Positions 1 through 12,896 of a DNA stretch of 64,000 nucleotides are shown here, piece by piece. The translations under genes and the position numbers were made by a program. The stretch covers positions 1-64,000 of the forward strand of contig CANTUT010000334.1 in NCBI GenBank assembly GCA_947687605.1, given 5' to 3'. The notes under the pieces are model-generated. The model had not been told where the DNA came from, searched no databases, and saw only the letters and a program-made list of their open reading frames with translations. Positions within the stretch are counted from its first letter, which is position 1. Every line of letters begins with the position of its first letter. This stretch comes from Reutealis trisperma (Eukaryota > Streptophyta > Magnoliopsida > Malpighiales > Euphorbiaceae).

Positions 1-1878
1 ATGTCAACTTGACAATTAACCTTTCAAGTGTCATGCTTAACTCCTATGATCCTTTTTATTCAATTGTCACTTCATCAACTCATAACCATGTGTTGATCAT
101 CATTATCATAATACTTATTTCCAAATTTCCAAATCACATTTGCATTCTAATCACAATATAAGGTTAAGATACTTTAAGTATACCTTAAGTATACCAAAAT
201 GCCTTTAAACTTATCTAGGATCATACCTTCAACTAACATGAAATTTTATCATTTATTATACATACATGTATGTTAATAATCATCAAAAAATATCACATAA
301 CAATCATAAACATTGGGACAAAAATATTAAGGTAGGTCGAATGCATCACCAAAAGGAAAAACTAAATTCTCTTTCTTTTCGTACTTTCCGTCTATTTTAG
401 AAATATGTAAAAATATGGTTTGGACCAAGATTTTTCATGTAACCACAACAAAAATCATTTTAAAGTATTAATTCATGTGAATCAGCCACACTTAGTATTG
501 TTCATACATAAAAATTCAACTTTTGGGTTATAAGGTACAAAACCATGAGTTTTCTTATTTTCAGTATTTTTCAGTCATTTCAGAAATATGTAAACAGGTT
601 GCTCAAACCATTATTTTTCACTCAATCTCAAAAAATATTAGTTTAGAACATGTCCATGCATGATTCGGCAGCCATAGATAGTATTTATACAAAAAATTCT
701 AAGTTTTAAGGCTTAGGTGAAAAATCATGAGTTTTCGCGCTTTTCGCGCTTTTTATTCATTACAGCAATATACAGACACATGATTCAAATTATATTTTTC
801 ATCTAAACAAAACAAATATCATATTAGAATGCTTTATCACACAAATCAGTAGCCACATATTAATTTAGTAATAGAATTTTCTAACTTCTAAGTTCTAGCA
901 CAAAAACCTTAAATTCCTTTGTTTTCTAAAACTTTTCGGTCATTACAAAAATATGCAAAAGTATTATTTACTCCAATATTTTTCATCCAAACAAATCAAA
1001 AATCAGTTTAGAAAGAAATAATGCAAAATTTCCCCCCTCTAGTGATGTTTATGCATAACAATTGTGATTTTAAGTTATAGAATTCACCTTTGGAGAAATC
1101 TCATGGAAAGATTTGTGTTTTCGATAGAAAATAGATTTTCTCTCTCAAAAACTCACCCAAACAGAATTAAATCTATAAAAATCAGTAATCAATCAATTTA
1201 AAATAATTTTTTCATAATTTATTTCAAAGAAATCAGTTCAGAAATTGAAAGAGAAGAAAAACTTACGATTATGGTCAAGAAATTACGAAACAGAAAGGTG
1301 TTTTCTTAATTTCAGTTGAGAGATATATTTTGAGAGGATTTTTTTGCCAAGATACAGAAAACTAAAGTGGTGGCTGTTGGAAGACCTAGGCTAGCCTAAT
1401 TTTTCAATATATATTAGGGTTTGGGTATAATTTCCACTAATACCCTTAATGAACTAGGTCAGGAGGATTTTAGTATAGTGGGCTTTTAGGTATTTAGGAT
1501 TTTTATTTAAATTTTAGGCTGATTAAAATTAAAAATAACAAGAATATTTTTCTTATTATTTTTGTAATATTTCTCCCAAAATATTTATTTGAAAAATTAT
1601 TTTAAAATACTCATAAAATCATTTTATGCTTAAAAATTATTTTTATACATGAAAATTCATTTTATTTAAAATAAATTCTTTTATGCAAATGCACCTCATG
1701 TGAATTATTTATTTTACAATCACAACTCATATTATGCATATTAAAATTAATTTAATATGCCATATACTCATCAATCACTTAGATTACTAATTTTTCACAA
1801 AAGCACATACTTAACCTTAATAGTTCTAAATCAAGCAAATTATCTCGAAAATTTCTAGGGTAGGTGTGGATTATTACA
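1..1878 (-). repeat. Partial Tekay-type LTR, inverted (copy A)
   Basis: This stretch matches 31431-33331, the inner part of the complete inverted LTR at 29909-33331, in the same orientation. On the minus strand it begins TGTAATAATCC, close to the TGTAACAACCC start of the other copies, so the true LTR edge is at 1878 and the other end lies left of the window. It contains four tandem units of about 183 bp, anchored on AAATATGTAA-like motifs at 401, 584, 766 and 949. No coding potential is seen. Whether it is a solo LTR or part of a full element cannot be told because the left edge is missing. Confidence 0.8.
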
Positions 1879-2921
1879 TGATCACTATTGGGTGTGTGAC
1901 TTTCTACGTTCATATCTAATTAGCAATAGGAATGAAAAAATATTTTTCTGTACTAATGTGAAATCTCCACTTGACACTTAGTCCCATAAGTCATGAGTGA
2001 CAGCTAGCATTCCATATCATGACTACCTAATTAGAAATGAATGTTTATACTTGATAACTTTAAACATCACATGAACCATCGATCATAAATTATCATGCAC
2101 TAGAATCCTTTCATTAAAGATCCCAATCTTGGCTAGGGTAATGGTTTATATCAAGCCCTAATGTGCCTCAATTCCATGTCCTTATCTCGGCTCTAATTCT
2201 TGATAAAATTAGATTCTTACTAGAAACTCTTTCTAGTGAATCTTACTATTCTAGCCAGAAACTTTAGTTATCAAGAATAATAAGATAGCATAGGATCTTA
2301 ACCTCATTTACTCGAGGTAATGAATTCTATCTTGGTTATCACTTACCTCTATACATAATAAATTAGAACTATCACATGGCATATATCCTTACATGAATAG
2401 TATGTCTATGTAAACAATAATAAATTCTAACCACTTATATGAGATATATTATCCCTCAAGTCAAAGGATTATATGCACTATTATGACCTAGATGACAAAT
2501 AATTGACAAGTAGTAAAACTCCATATTATTATCATCTAACGTCATAGTTTGACTATTCATCCTATGAATATTCATATATTTAAATCCATATAATATGTCA
2601 AGCAATATGAGACTCACTGCCTCTATAATCATCTGTATTACATACTGATTATAAAAAACAAATAGAGGTGATGGTCTTTCAAAATTAATGATGCCTAACT
2701 ATTAATCCTATGACCACAAACATATTTAAAATATTTGTACAAGAGCAATCTATATCCTATATTCTCAATACTTGAAAATAGATCCTCTTACAAATACTTA
2801 AGGACTATATTCAATAATATGAAACCTTTTTTACATTATACATATATTTCTTGTGCCATTAGGAATAAATATCTACTATTACATAACTATTATATGGCTC
2901 CTAGTGCACATACTGCTATCA
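1879..2921. repeat. Probable solo LTR of unclassified family
   Basis: This 1,043-bp block starts TGATCACTATT at the exact end of the inverted LTR and ends GCTATCA where the truncated chromovirus LTR begins. The termini are TGAT and ATCA, as expected of an LTR. It matches neither neighbour and has no convincing reading frame. No matching 5-bp target duplication is visible (TTACA on the left, AAAGT on the right), so this may be the right-hand LTR of a larger element that extends out of the window. Confidence 0.45.
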
Positions 2922-4256
2922 AAAGTATGCAAAATTAAAAGTCAACATGTTATATACAAATGATGAGTTCACGTCCAAGTGCAATTCCAAGTATATGTGA
3001 ATGATATATATGTATGGGATAGTTATGGGACAGGATAGCATGATGTTAAACAAATGCTAAATATTGAATTATAATATTATGTTAAAGCTTGAGGATTGTT
3101 AGAGGTGCAAGGGCTACAACAATTAAGAGCTAAGAAACCACAAGGTGAGTAAACATTATATTCATGCTACAAGTATAAGTTATCATGATTTTTAAACCTT
3201 TGAGATTCTTGAAACCCAAGTTCCTTTCTATTTTCAATTATAATTATATGATATCTTTGTTAGACTTGGGTTGGCAAAGGACAGTTGGTCCAAAACCATT
3301 ATTATTTATTCAATGATAAGAAAGAACCATTGTGAATGTTGCGTTACCTTTGATGCTTTATGGAACCATACTATTGTTTATCTTTTATTCAATAAGCTAA
3401 ACTTCTATTGCTATTATGTTACATGTGATTGCATTCTTCAATGCTATTATTCTGAATGATTGCCATTAACTCTAGCTATAGTACCCATGAACCCTTTTAT
3501 ATAGAAATCCTTATGCCGATGTAGAAAATTATCGAAACCTGTGCGCATGGTCTTAACCCAATGGATAGGGGTCGTGTATCCACCTCAATTAGAAGGGGCG
3601 GTTCTAACTATGGAGCCTGATCAGCTTCATACTTCTTTACAAGTTGGGAGTTGGAATTTGGTATGATGCCACCTCTCCCTTTTTCAAGTTTGAGTGAATG
3701 GCCGTCGCTCTATAAGTTATAAGTTACAAGTTTGATTTCAGTGAATCTTGCTAAACTACAAAACGTGAATTATGAATTACGAACCCTTATAAAGGGATAC
3801 GTGTTATTGTTCAAATTGTATTGTTTACTCATTAAGATCATATATCTCACCTTTTTTCCTTGTGTGGTTTCAGGTGAGCATGATGAGGAGGCAAGGTGAT
3901 AGCTCAAGCAATCTACTTAGTTTGGGGGATTTCCTTATCCAAGTCTATTATCATACTGTGATATAAAGAGTCACTCTTAGATGCTCCTAGAATCTTTTTT
4001 TTTTAAACATTATGGTTTGATGATTTATTTAGAGTCTTTAAAATGTTCTTCTCATGGATTATATTTAAAGTATTTTCAAACAATTCTTCTACAAATTGAG
4101 GCTTTTCTTTTATAAATGGTCTAATTAAGTTAATGTATGAGGTTTGGTACAATCCTAGGTAGTGTTTATATGTGCATGAGTAGGTTCTAAGGTGTGGGTG
4201 ACCTTATGTCTCCCCATGCTCTAGAACTATCATATCTCCGAAATCAAGATGCGACA
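2922..4256 (+). repeat. Truncated 5' LTR of the chromovirus
   Basis: It aligns with the last 1.3 kb of the 3' LTR (from about 10195 to 11540), starting at AAAGTATGCAA and ending ATGCGACA, where other copies end GATGTGACA. The first half of the LTR is missing and replaced by the block at 1879-2921. The two copies differ at many scattered positions, so the insertion is old. Confidence 0.85.
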
Positions 4257-4260
4257 AAAT

Positions 4261-4272
4261 TGGTACCAAAGC
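4261..4272 (+). other. Primer-binding site (tRNA-Met type)
   Basis: TGGTACCAAAGC lies four bases after the LTR end and matches the common plant gypsy/copia site TGGTATCAGAGC at ten of twelve positions. Minus-strand DNA synthesis would start here. It fixes the plus orientation of the element. Confidence 0.8.
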
Positions 4273-4443
4273 CTGGTTTTTAAGTTTAGTTTAAACTTTT
4301 TTGGTTATTGGGTTGATTAAGTATAATCCTTGAGCATAAAAATTTTCCTGTCATCTCACTTACAGTCTATCGCTAGTATTGTTCTACGAAATCCTATAGT
4401 ACTCCTTGTTACTATCCTGTATGCCTTATGATTCTCTTATCAG

Positions 4444-4900
4444 ATGACCAAGAAGATACCCCTACTAGAGGGTCCCGACCTAGAGCACCCCGTATGGCAT
4501 GCAAAAGGACCTGGCGAGAGATGTTTAAGAAAGTTGTGCCTATGATTCACCACAAGGAAGAGAAGATTCCTGAGTAGGAGGACCTCAAGGAGTGTCTAGA
4601 CTATGACTAGGTTTATAGTAAGATTCATAAGTTAGAGGGAGACTATTCGAACCTGATGAAGGAAAATTGATGTCTTAGGTCCTTAGTGTATGCTTTAAGA
4701 GAGGCTGTGGAGTAGCTTAAGATCAAAAATGTTAAATAGATGGGAGACCATGCACTTAAAGATTCTTGCTACTCGCCATCTAGGACATTGTCTTCAATAG
4801 GTTGCATGCCGAATAGAGACTTCCATTATTATCAATGTGGGGGCATTGGTCACATTTCTTTTAATTGCCCTCTTAGTGATTATTCACCTACTCGACCCTG
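4444..4900 (+). pseudogene. Chromovirus gag remnant
   Basis: A possible start ATG is at 4444, followed by a short, stop-interrupted frame. The zinc-knuckle region is recognisable at 4823-4867 (HYYQCGGIGHISFNC). Its first cysteine has become tyrosine, so the CX2CX4HX4C motif is broken. Only about 0.45 kb is left, far shorter than a normal chromovirus gag of over 1 kb, so much of the capsid domain has been deleted. It is non-functional. Confidence 0.6.
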
Positions 4901-5244
4901 AAAGTTACTTGATGTTCATCCTGATGAGGGGCATAGTTGAAACTTGAGCTGATAGTTGATAACTATTGGCCTGGTGGCATAAGACCTATATGATATGAAT
5001 TATATTGTTTGACTATTTCGCTATTTAGTGTGGATTGATTTCTTTTATTGCCTATGAGATGATTGACTTTTATATGATAAAAGAGTCCTCTATGCTATAA
5101 GTTATGTGTTACATAATAATGATACATAATACATGCCATGATATATGATGTATGTTATGTGATGTGTGTCCTGAGATGTGATATTAAATGATGTGTGGTC
5201 ATGTTAAAGCATGGTAAGTATGATAATATGATAATGGGGTTAAA

Positions 5245-5707
5245 TTGGTTAAAAGGGAGTTAGCACCGAATACCCTTACCCATTATAGCATAATGCTTCC
5301 TAAGAAGATGGTCTGCATAACTACTAGACCTATTAGCGTTGATGAGAATGCAGTATCAGACACCACTTTAGGTGCTGCCTCTACACCTGTGCGATCAAGA
5401 GAAAGGTCTAACTCGAGAGTACCGATCATGCTTAATAGATTTTGCTACTATACATTCATTTATGCCTCCATGTTTTTCTAAGAGTCTATACAGAGATAAA
5501 GAATTAATGAATGTGTCCCTAGTAGTGTTGAGTCCTTTGGGAGAGATGATTAAAGTGAAGTATGTGTTTAAGGACTGTAAGGTAGACATTAATGGACAGA
5601 AACTTCTAGTGGAGTTGCTAGAACTTAATGTACTAGAATTTAATGTGATCTTAAGAATGGATTGGCTATATGAGCGTGGAGCTCATATTGACTGTAGAAA
5701 GAAGTAA
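5245..5707 (+). pseudogene. Chromovirus protease remnant
   Basis: Two overlapping frames carry the protease. The later one (5372-5707) holds the usual C-terminal signature of this family, a block like LLELNVLEFNVILRMDWL followed by a conserved H/C region. The active-site segment, normally D-S/T-G-A-T-H-S-F, survives only as IDFATIHSF, so the catalytic D-S-G is lost. A frameshift lies between the upstream linker and the protease core. About 160 bp of stop-containing sequence separates it from the RT remnant. Confidence 0.7.
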
Positions 5708-5865
5708 GTAGAATTTTGAACCATAAATGGGGAGAAATTTATGTATCAAGGAGATAGGAATGAGAACCCTTTGAATTTGATATTAGCTTTAGGAGCAAGA
5801 AAGATGTTAAGTGTACTTAGCTCATGTTATCGATACCAACAAGGAAGCTATTATATGTGACAAGA

Positions 5866-7230
5866 GCTAACTAGTGGTAGATGAGTTCATGGACGTATTT
5901 CCAGAAGATCTACCTAAAATACCACTGGATTATAAGATTGAGTTCAACATCAAACTGTTACTGGGCACGCAGCCCATATCAATACTTCTATATCATATGG
6001 CATCAGTAGAGTTGAAAGAATTAAAGACACAATTGCACAATCTACTTAACAAAGGTTTCATCCGACCGAGTAGCTCGCCAAGGGATGCTCCAGTGCTATT
6101 CATGAAAAAGAAAGATGGCTTGTTCCAAATGTGTATAGATTATCGTCAACCAAATAAGGTCACTATGATGAACAAGTATCCTTTGCCAAGGATGGACAAT
6201 ATATTCAACCAACTGCAAGGAGTCAGTTGCTTCTCCAAGATTGAATTAAGGTTCAATTATCATTAGTTGAAGATCTATAAAGAAGACATCTATAAGACTA
6301 CTTTTCGTACAAGATATGGTCACTATGAGTTCACAGTTCTACCATTTAGTCTGACGAATGCTCCGACTGCTTTCATGGACTTGATGAACTGACTGTTCAA
6401 GCCATTTCTCGACAAGTTCATGATCATTTTCATTTATGACATCTTGATTTACTCAAAAAGTAAAAAGGAATATGAAGAGCATCTGAGAATCATGTTGCAG
6501 ATGCTATGTGATCACCAACTTTATGCGAAGTTATTAGAGTGTGAGTTTTGGATGGAGTTTGTCAATTTTCTTGGGCATGTAGTAAGTAAAGAAGGAATTC
6601 AAGTTGACCCTAAGAAAGTTGAAGTAGTAGCCAATTGGCTATGACCCATAATGCTTTCTGAAGTTCAGAGTTTCTTAGATATAGCTGACTATTATCGTAA
6701 ATTTGTACAAGACTTCTCTAAGATAGCATCACCATTATCCAACTTGACTAGGAAACAAGTTAAGTTTAATTGGGAGGAGTCTTGTAAGGAGAGTTTTCTA
6801 AAGCTCAAGAAGTGCCTAATATCGACTCTGGTTTTGGCTTTACTAAAAGGTGAGGAAGGGTTTATAGTCTACTATAACACCTCAAGAATAGGACTTGGAT
6901 GCATCTGGATACAAAATGGTAAGGTCATTGCCTATGCATCATAGTAACTCAAGAAGCATGAAGTGAATTACCCTATTCATGTCTTGGAATTGGTCACAGT
7001 ATTGTTTGCTCTAAAGATCTAGAGACACTATATGCATAGAATAAAATGCGAGATCTATACGAATCATAAGAGTCTTCAGTACATCTTAAGCCAAAGAAAC
7101 CTCAACCTCAGGTAGAGTAGATGGGTTGAACTGCTTAAGGACTATGACTACCAGATTCTCTACCATCCCCAAAAGGCTAATGTTATGATGGATGTTTTGA
7201 GTCAAAAATCAATGGGAAGCCTAGCCAATG
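5866..7230 (+). pseudogene. Chromovirus reverse transcriptase and RNase H remnant
   Basis: The frame from about 5874 to 6266 has the N-terminal RT region (VDEFMDVFPEDLP, then PVLFMKKKDG, CIDYRQPNK and FSKIELR). The next piece (6420-6644) has the active-site box as FIYDILIYS, so one of the two catalytic aspartates of the usual FIDD is now tyrosine. The connection and RNase H domains follow at 6651-7220 (QSFLDIADYYRKFV, then YTNHKSLQYIL as the degenerate TDHKSL block). Stops occur at 6264, 6642 and 6942, with more in RNase H. The protein would have copied element RNA into DNA in cytoplasmic particles; this copy is dead. Confidence 0.85.
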
Positions 7231-7419
7231 TGACCATGCACAAGAGGCTGATCATAAAGGAGTTAAAAAGATTATTTAGTCAGGGCTTGAGGCTGGAGAT
7301 TGGAGAATCCTGAGCTATAGTGGTACATTTTTAAGGGAAGTCAAAGTTATTGGATGAGATAAAGGCCTTATGAGATAAGGACCTACCCTTGGTTAAGTAA
7401 GAAAGAACCCTGAATTCAA

Positions 7420-8770
7420 AGTAGTAGATGAGATTCTAAAGTGCGGTAAGAGAGTATGCATGCCTGATGTGAATCGACTAAAGGAAAGGGTATTGAAGGA
7501 TGCACATCAAACACCCTACTATGCTCATCCTAGAACTACCAAGATGTACTATGATGTAAGAGTAAGTTATTAGTTGCCTGGATTGAAGAAGGACGTTGCT
7601 AAGCTTGTAGTATCTTGCCTAACTTGCCAACAAGTCAAGTATGAACACCAACGACCCTCTGGACTACTATAAGAGATTAAACTACCTAAATGGAAGTGGG
7701 AGCATATCATGATGGACTTTGTAGTTGGGTTACCTAAAACCACCAAAGGTTATGACTCTGTACGGGTCATAGTTGACCAACTAATAAAGTCAGCTCATTT
7801 TTTTAGGAAGTTAAGACCACATATTTTGTAGCCCAATATACATAATTAGATATCGATGAGATCGTGAAACTATATGGAGTACCAATATCCATCATATGAG
7901 ACTGAGGCACTCAGTTCACCTTAAGGTTCTAACAAAAGTTGCAAGAAGCTTTAGGAATTTAATTAGACTTTAGTACTGCATTCCACCCCTAAATGGTGGA
8001 TAATCCAAAGAATAATTCAGACACTAGAAGAAATGCTAAGAATATATGTCCTATATTTTGGTAGTAGCTAGGATAAGTACCTACCTTTGATCGAGTTTGC
8101 CTATAACAATAGTTACCATTTGTCTGTCGACATGGCACCATACGAAGCCTTATATGGAAGGAAATGTCATTCTCTAGTCTATTGGGTTGAACCTGGAGAA
8201 AAATATGTGGAGATGCTAGAATTGCTCAAAGAGACTACCAAGAAGGTACCATTGATATAGGATAGACTAAAAATGGCCTTCAGTCGATAAAAGAGCTATA
8301 TAGATCCCAAGAGAAAGGATGCTCATTTTACTATGGGAGATCACATTTTCTTGAAAGTTTGCCCAATGAAAGTTGTTAGGAGGCTTAGTAAGAAAAGGAA
8401 GCTATCACCTTGTTCCATTGGTCATTTTGAGATCATGGATAAGGTTGGGGAAGTGTCTTATAGACTTGCCCTACCCCCTATTATGGCACATGTGCACCTG
8501 GTATTTCACATCTCTATGTTAAGAAAATATGTATCAAATCCATCCTATGTTTTATCACCTCCAGCGATGAGCAACTGTCATATAAAGAGTTACCAATAAC
8601 CATACTGGATCAGCAAGTAAAAAGATTGAGAAATAAGGAGATACTTATGATCAAAGTCCAATGGCGAAATCATGGAATAAACGAGTGCACTTGGGAATCT
8701 AAGGAGGAGATGTGACAAAAGCATCCTCAGCTTTTTGAGAACATATGAGTAAGTACTTAAATTTGAGGAT
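7420..8770 (+). pseudogene. Chromovirus integrase and chromodomain remnant
   Basis: The zinc-binding region (AHQTPYYAHPRTTKMYYD, then SCLTCQQVK) is at 7500-7640 and the first catalytic block (HIMMDFVVGLPKT) at about 7705-7745. The second aspartate is kept near 7900 between two stop codons. In the third block, around 8000, the usual S-E-R-T-I-Q-T-L-E reads with Q in place of the catalytic E. The C-terminal integrase domain is at 8333-8540. A chromodomain-like block at 8595-8750 (QVKRLRNKEILMIKVQWRNH, then a CTWES segment) is the basis for the chromovirus call. Many stops make it inactive. Confidence 0.8.
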
Positions 8771-8780
8771 GAATTTCTTT

Positions 8781-8795
8781 TAAAGGGGGAGAGAA
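8781..8795 (+). other. Polypurine tract of the chromovirus
   Basis: The purine run AAAGGGGGAGAGAA lies directly before the 3' LTR start TGTAACAAC. This is the usual primer position for plus-strand DNA synthesis and confirms the LTR boundary at 8796. Confidence 0.8.
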
Positions 8796-11540
8796 TGTAA
8801 CAACTCACAATCACCCTAGGAGTTTCATGACAACTTACTTGATTTTGTAGCAATTGTGATAAAGTGTGTGCTTTCATGAAATTCATATGCTATGTGATTG
8901 ATAAGTAACTAGCATGTTATAATAGTTCTAATATGCATAATATGAATTATGAATATGAAATAAGTGATTTATGTGAAGTCCAAAGCATAAAATGATTTAT
9001 TGCATACAAAGTGAATTTCATGCACAAAGCGATTTTTAAGCATAAAATAATTTTTATGAGCATTTTTAAAATATTTTTAATTAAATATTTTTGGGGAGAT
9101 TTTAATGAAAATAATAAGAAAAATATTTTATTTTTAATTAATTATAATCAGCCCATAAATTAGATTAAATGCCCAACTCACCAAAAGCTCAACACACCAA
9201 AATGCTCCTAACCTAGCTCATTAATGGCAAATTTGTAATTTTGCACCAAAACCCTAAACTAAACCTAATATTTGGCCCTTTGTTTTTGTGGCAGCCTCCA
9301 TTATATTATTCATCATAATTTTTATAGAAAATTCTCTCAAAACTTCCCTTTCAACCGAAATTCACAAGGTGCCTCCAAATTTTCTCTTCTTTCAGGCTAC
9401 TATTTGATTTTTATGAAACTAATCATGAGTAATCCATATGGAGCTATATATTTACTATTTTTATTCTTGTTAAATTTAGCCTAGGTTGATTTTTGAAGGA
9501 GAAATTGATTTCTAATCATAAACACAACTCTTTCTTCACAAATCCATCAAAGGTGAACCCCAAAACCTAAAAGTTGGAAATTTCTTGCATATGTGTATTG
9601 GGGGGCTAATTTGTGTGATTTTGTGTTCTAAACTAATTTTTGTTATGTTTCCATGAAAAATATCAATTTAAATCCTATATTTATGTATTATTGTAATGAT
9701 CAGAAAGTGCAAAAAGCAAGAAAATCCATGGTTAAGAGGATTCAGCCTATCTTGGGATTTTGATCCCAAGGCCTATAATTTTTGTATGATATATTTTAAT
9801 GATTGTTCACATGTGTATATGAATGATATATGGTTTAATTGTATGTTGGTTGAAGGAGTAGGTCCAGAAAACATTAAGAGTGATTCGGCTATACCTAGGG
9901 TTTCCAAACCCAAATTGCCATGTTTGATTAATATGTGTATATGATTAAGTGACATGTGAATTAGGTTTTATGATGTATTAACTATTAAACTATAGGATTG
10001 ATTATATGATTTGCTCAAAGGAGACAAGTAAGACTCTTTTAAAGTTTACTTGTTATGTTGATATATATGGAAAGTATTAAGTGTACCAAGTTGGAAGTTG
10101 AATTGAATTACTATTAAGATCATGATTTACTGTGTACAGCTTTAGAAAATTCTTGGTATAAGTTATAATGTGATTTCATGTGAGCCTAAGAAGACAAAGT
10201 ATGCAAGATTGAAAAGTTAACATGTTATATGCAAGTGATGAGTGCACTTCTAAGTGCAATTCCAAGAATATGTGAATGATATATATGCATAGGGTAGTTA
10301 CAAGATAGGCTAGTATGATTTTAAACAAATGCTAAGTATTGAATTATAATGTTATGTTAGAGCTTGAGGATTGTTAGAGGTGTAAGGACTACAACAATTA
10401 GGAGCTAAGGAACCATAAGGTGTGTAAACATCATGTTCATGCTATAAGTACAAGTTATCATGATATATGAATCTTTGAGATTCTTGAAATCCAAGTTCCT
10501 TTCTATTTTCAATTATAATTATATGATTTCTTTGTTAGGCTTAGATTGGCAAAGGACAATTAGTTTGAAGCCATTATTATTTATTCAATGATAAGAAAGA
10601 ACCTTTGTGAATGTTTCCTTACCTTTCATTCTTTGTGGAATCACACTGTTGTTTATCTTTTGTTCAATAAACTAAACTTATATTGCTAATATGTTACATG
10701 TGATTGCGTTCTTCAATGCTATAATTCCAAGTGATTGCCACTAGCTCTAGCTATGGTACCCATAAACCCTTTTATGTAAAATCCTCATGCTGATGTGGGA
10801 AATCATCATAACTTGTACACATGGTCTTAACCCAATGGATAGGAGTAGTGTCTCCTCCTCAGCTAGAAGGGGTGGTTCTAGCTGTGGAGCTTGATCAACT
10901 TCACACTTCTTTACAAGTTAGGAGTTGGAATTTGGTATGATGCCACCTCTCCCTTTTTCAAGTTTGAGTGAATAAGGCAATAGCCGTCACTCTATAAGTT
11001 ACAACTTATAAATTTGATTTCTATGAACTTTGCTAAATTACAAACCATGAATATGAATTATGAACCCTTATAAAGGGATATGTGTTATTGTTCAAGTTGT
11101 ATTATTTACTTATTGAGATCATCTATCTTGGCCCTTTTCCTTATGTGGTTTCAAGTGAGCCTGATGAGGAGGCAAAGTGATAGCTCACGCAATCTACTCT
11201 GCTTGGGGGATTTCCTTCTCAAAGTCTATTATCGTACTGTGATATGAAGAGTCACTCTTAGATACTTCGGGAATCTTTTTTTTTTTTAGAATATCATGCT
11301 TTGATGATTTATTTGGAGTTTTAAAATGTTCTTTTCTTATGGATTGTATTTAAACTATTTTCAAACTATTATTCCTCAAATTGAGGTTTTTCCTTTATAA
11401 ATGGTCAAATTAAGTTAATACATGAGGTTTAATATGATCCTAGGCAGTGTTTATATGTGTATGAGTAGGTTCTATAAGCATGGATGACCTTATGTATCCC
11501 CATTTTCTAGGATTGTCATATCTCCAAAATTGTGATGTGA
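8796..11540 (+). repeat. 3' LTR of the chromovirus (copy D)
   Basis: It begins TGTAACAACTC and runs to GATGTGA. The final CA is displaced to 16330-16331 by the nested insertion. At about 2.75 kb it is some 0.6 kb shorter than the copies at 29909-33331 and 39275-42615. The difference is largely explained by having one unit (around 9682) of the 183-bp internal repeat where the other copies have four. The last 1.3 kb matches the 5' LTR fragment. Confidence 0.85.
11536..11540. repeat. Target-site duplication TGTGA (left)
   Basis: TGTGA at 11536-11540 is repeated at 16325-16329, directly flanking the 4.8-kb minus-strand element. The second copy is followed by CA, which completes the end of the interrupted chromovirus LTR. 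Confidence 0.9.
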
Positions 11541-12896
11541 TGATATGCCAAAATGCACACTAACAAACTGCAAGAGCATAGGTCATTATCAAGTAATAAA
11601 GTAGTGAGTATGAGTATCGTCTCCACGAGGATAGTTTATAAGTGCTAGCGCAAACTTAAACTATTGTCTAGTTGATCAAAATGAAGATTAATTTAACTAA
11701 GCTAAATTAACTAAGCTATCCTAAGAAAGCAAGTAATGATATTGATGAAATAATCTAGGCAAAGCTAATCTATATATGAATCCCCCTATTTTCTCATGCA
11801 TATCAAACAATGAATTGAGTTAGACCCCTATGAGATTATTCTAAAACCTCTCTTAAGCGATCTAGTCCCTAATTCCAAGGTAAATTGGAAGGAATCTCTT
11901 CTCATCCAAGATCAAATAGGGGCAGTATTAACATTAAGGAGTTAAAGCCCAAAAAAGTCTTGTAGATCTATCTCTAGCATCCCAATCAACTCTCTATTTC
12001 CATAGGTGATCTATCTATATCAGGGTATCTCTACTCGTCGAAATAGAAACATTATCTAATCAACAAGCTAGCAATTGCTAATTAGAATAATAAGTTTTAT
12101 CATGAAAATAAAATAATCAAAGATGAATTGATTAAAGTTTAAATCCTTCAAAGTATATAATCAAAACTAGGGTTCATTACAAATAGAATTAGTTCATACT
12201 AAAATTGAAGAACAAAGATGCAGAAAATAAAAGAAAAAGAAATCTCAAACAGATCTTGAAGATGTTCTTCAAAATCTTCTCTTCAATCTTCCACATCCAC
12301 TTGGATCTTGGTCTTTGATTCGATTAAATTCTCAATATCTCTAGCCTTTGAGCCTCTCCTGTGACTCTAAGGCTTAGCCAACCCTTAGATTTTCATTTTT
12401 TGCTCTGTGGCGGCTCCTCCTTTGTTTCTGTGCAAAATTTCTTTATGTATAGTTGTTAAACCTTCTACCCACAGCCAACGCCATGGCCGTGGGTCACCCC
12501 GTGAGCATGGTGTCAATTTCATCTGTAGTATGGCACGGGCGTGGGTCAAACTATAGCTTACCCCATGGTAGGCTACTAGAACTCATCAATTTTGCTTCTT
12601 AAGTCATGGCCAGACTCATGGTTATGGCTTACCCTGTGGTAGGCTACTGCCTCTGATTCTTTAGGCCACGCCTAACCCCATGAGCGTGGCTCTAGCTGTG
12701 GGACAGGAATGATCTTTAATAAGTTGCCTATTTTCTTCCATTTTTGCTCCTTGGCTTAGTAGTTTCTTGATAGATTGATCTATGGCTCCTAAAAACATAA
12801 AAGATGGAAAGACACTTAACAAACAAATCAAACTCAATTTAAGGATAAAATACATTAAGAACAAGGGGTAAAATGTTGTTAATTAAACACTTATCA
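11541..12896 (-). repeat. 3' LTR of the non-autonomous Athila-like element
   Basis: On the plus strand it reads TGATATGCCAAAATGC through CACTTATCA. It matches 14967-16324 along its whole length. GC-richer blocks at 12470-12700 (GCCGTGGGTCACC and related) stand out from the AT-rich background and repeat in altered form within the LTR. Confidence 0.88.

Noticed and set aside
2735..3459. Short open frames between 2735 and 3459
   Set aside because: They fall in LTR sequence, have no family motifs, and are of chance length for AT-rich DNA.
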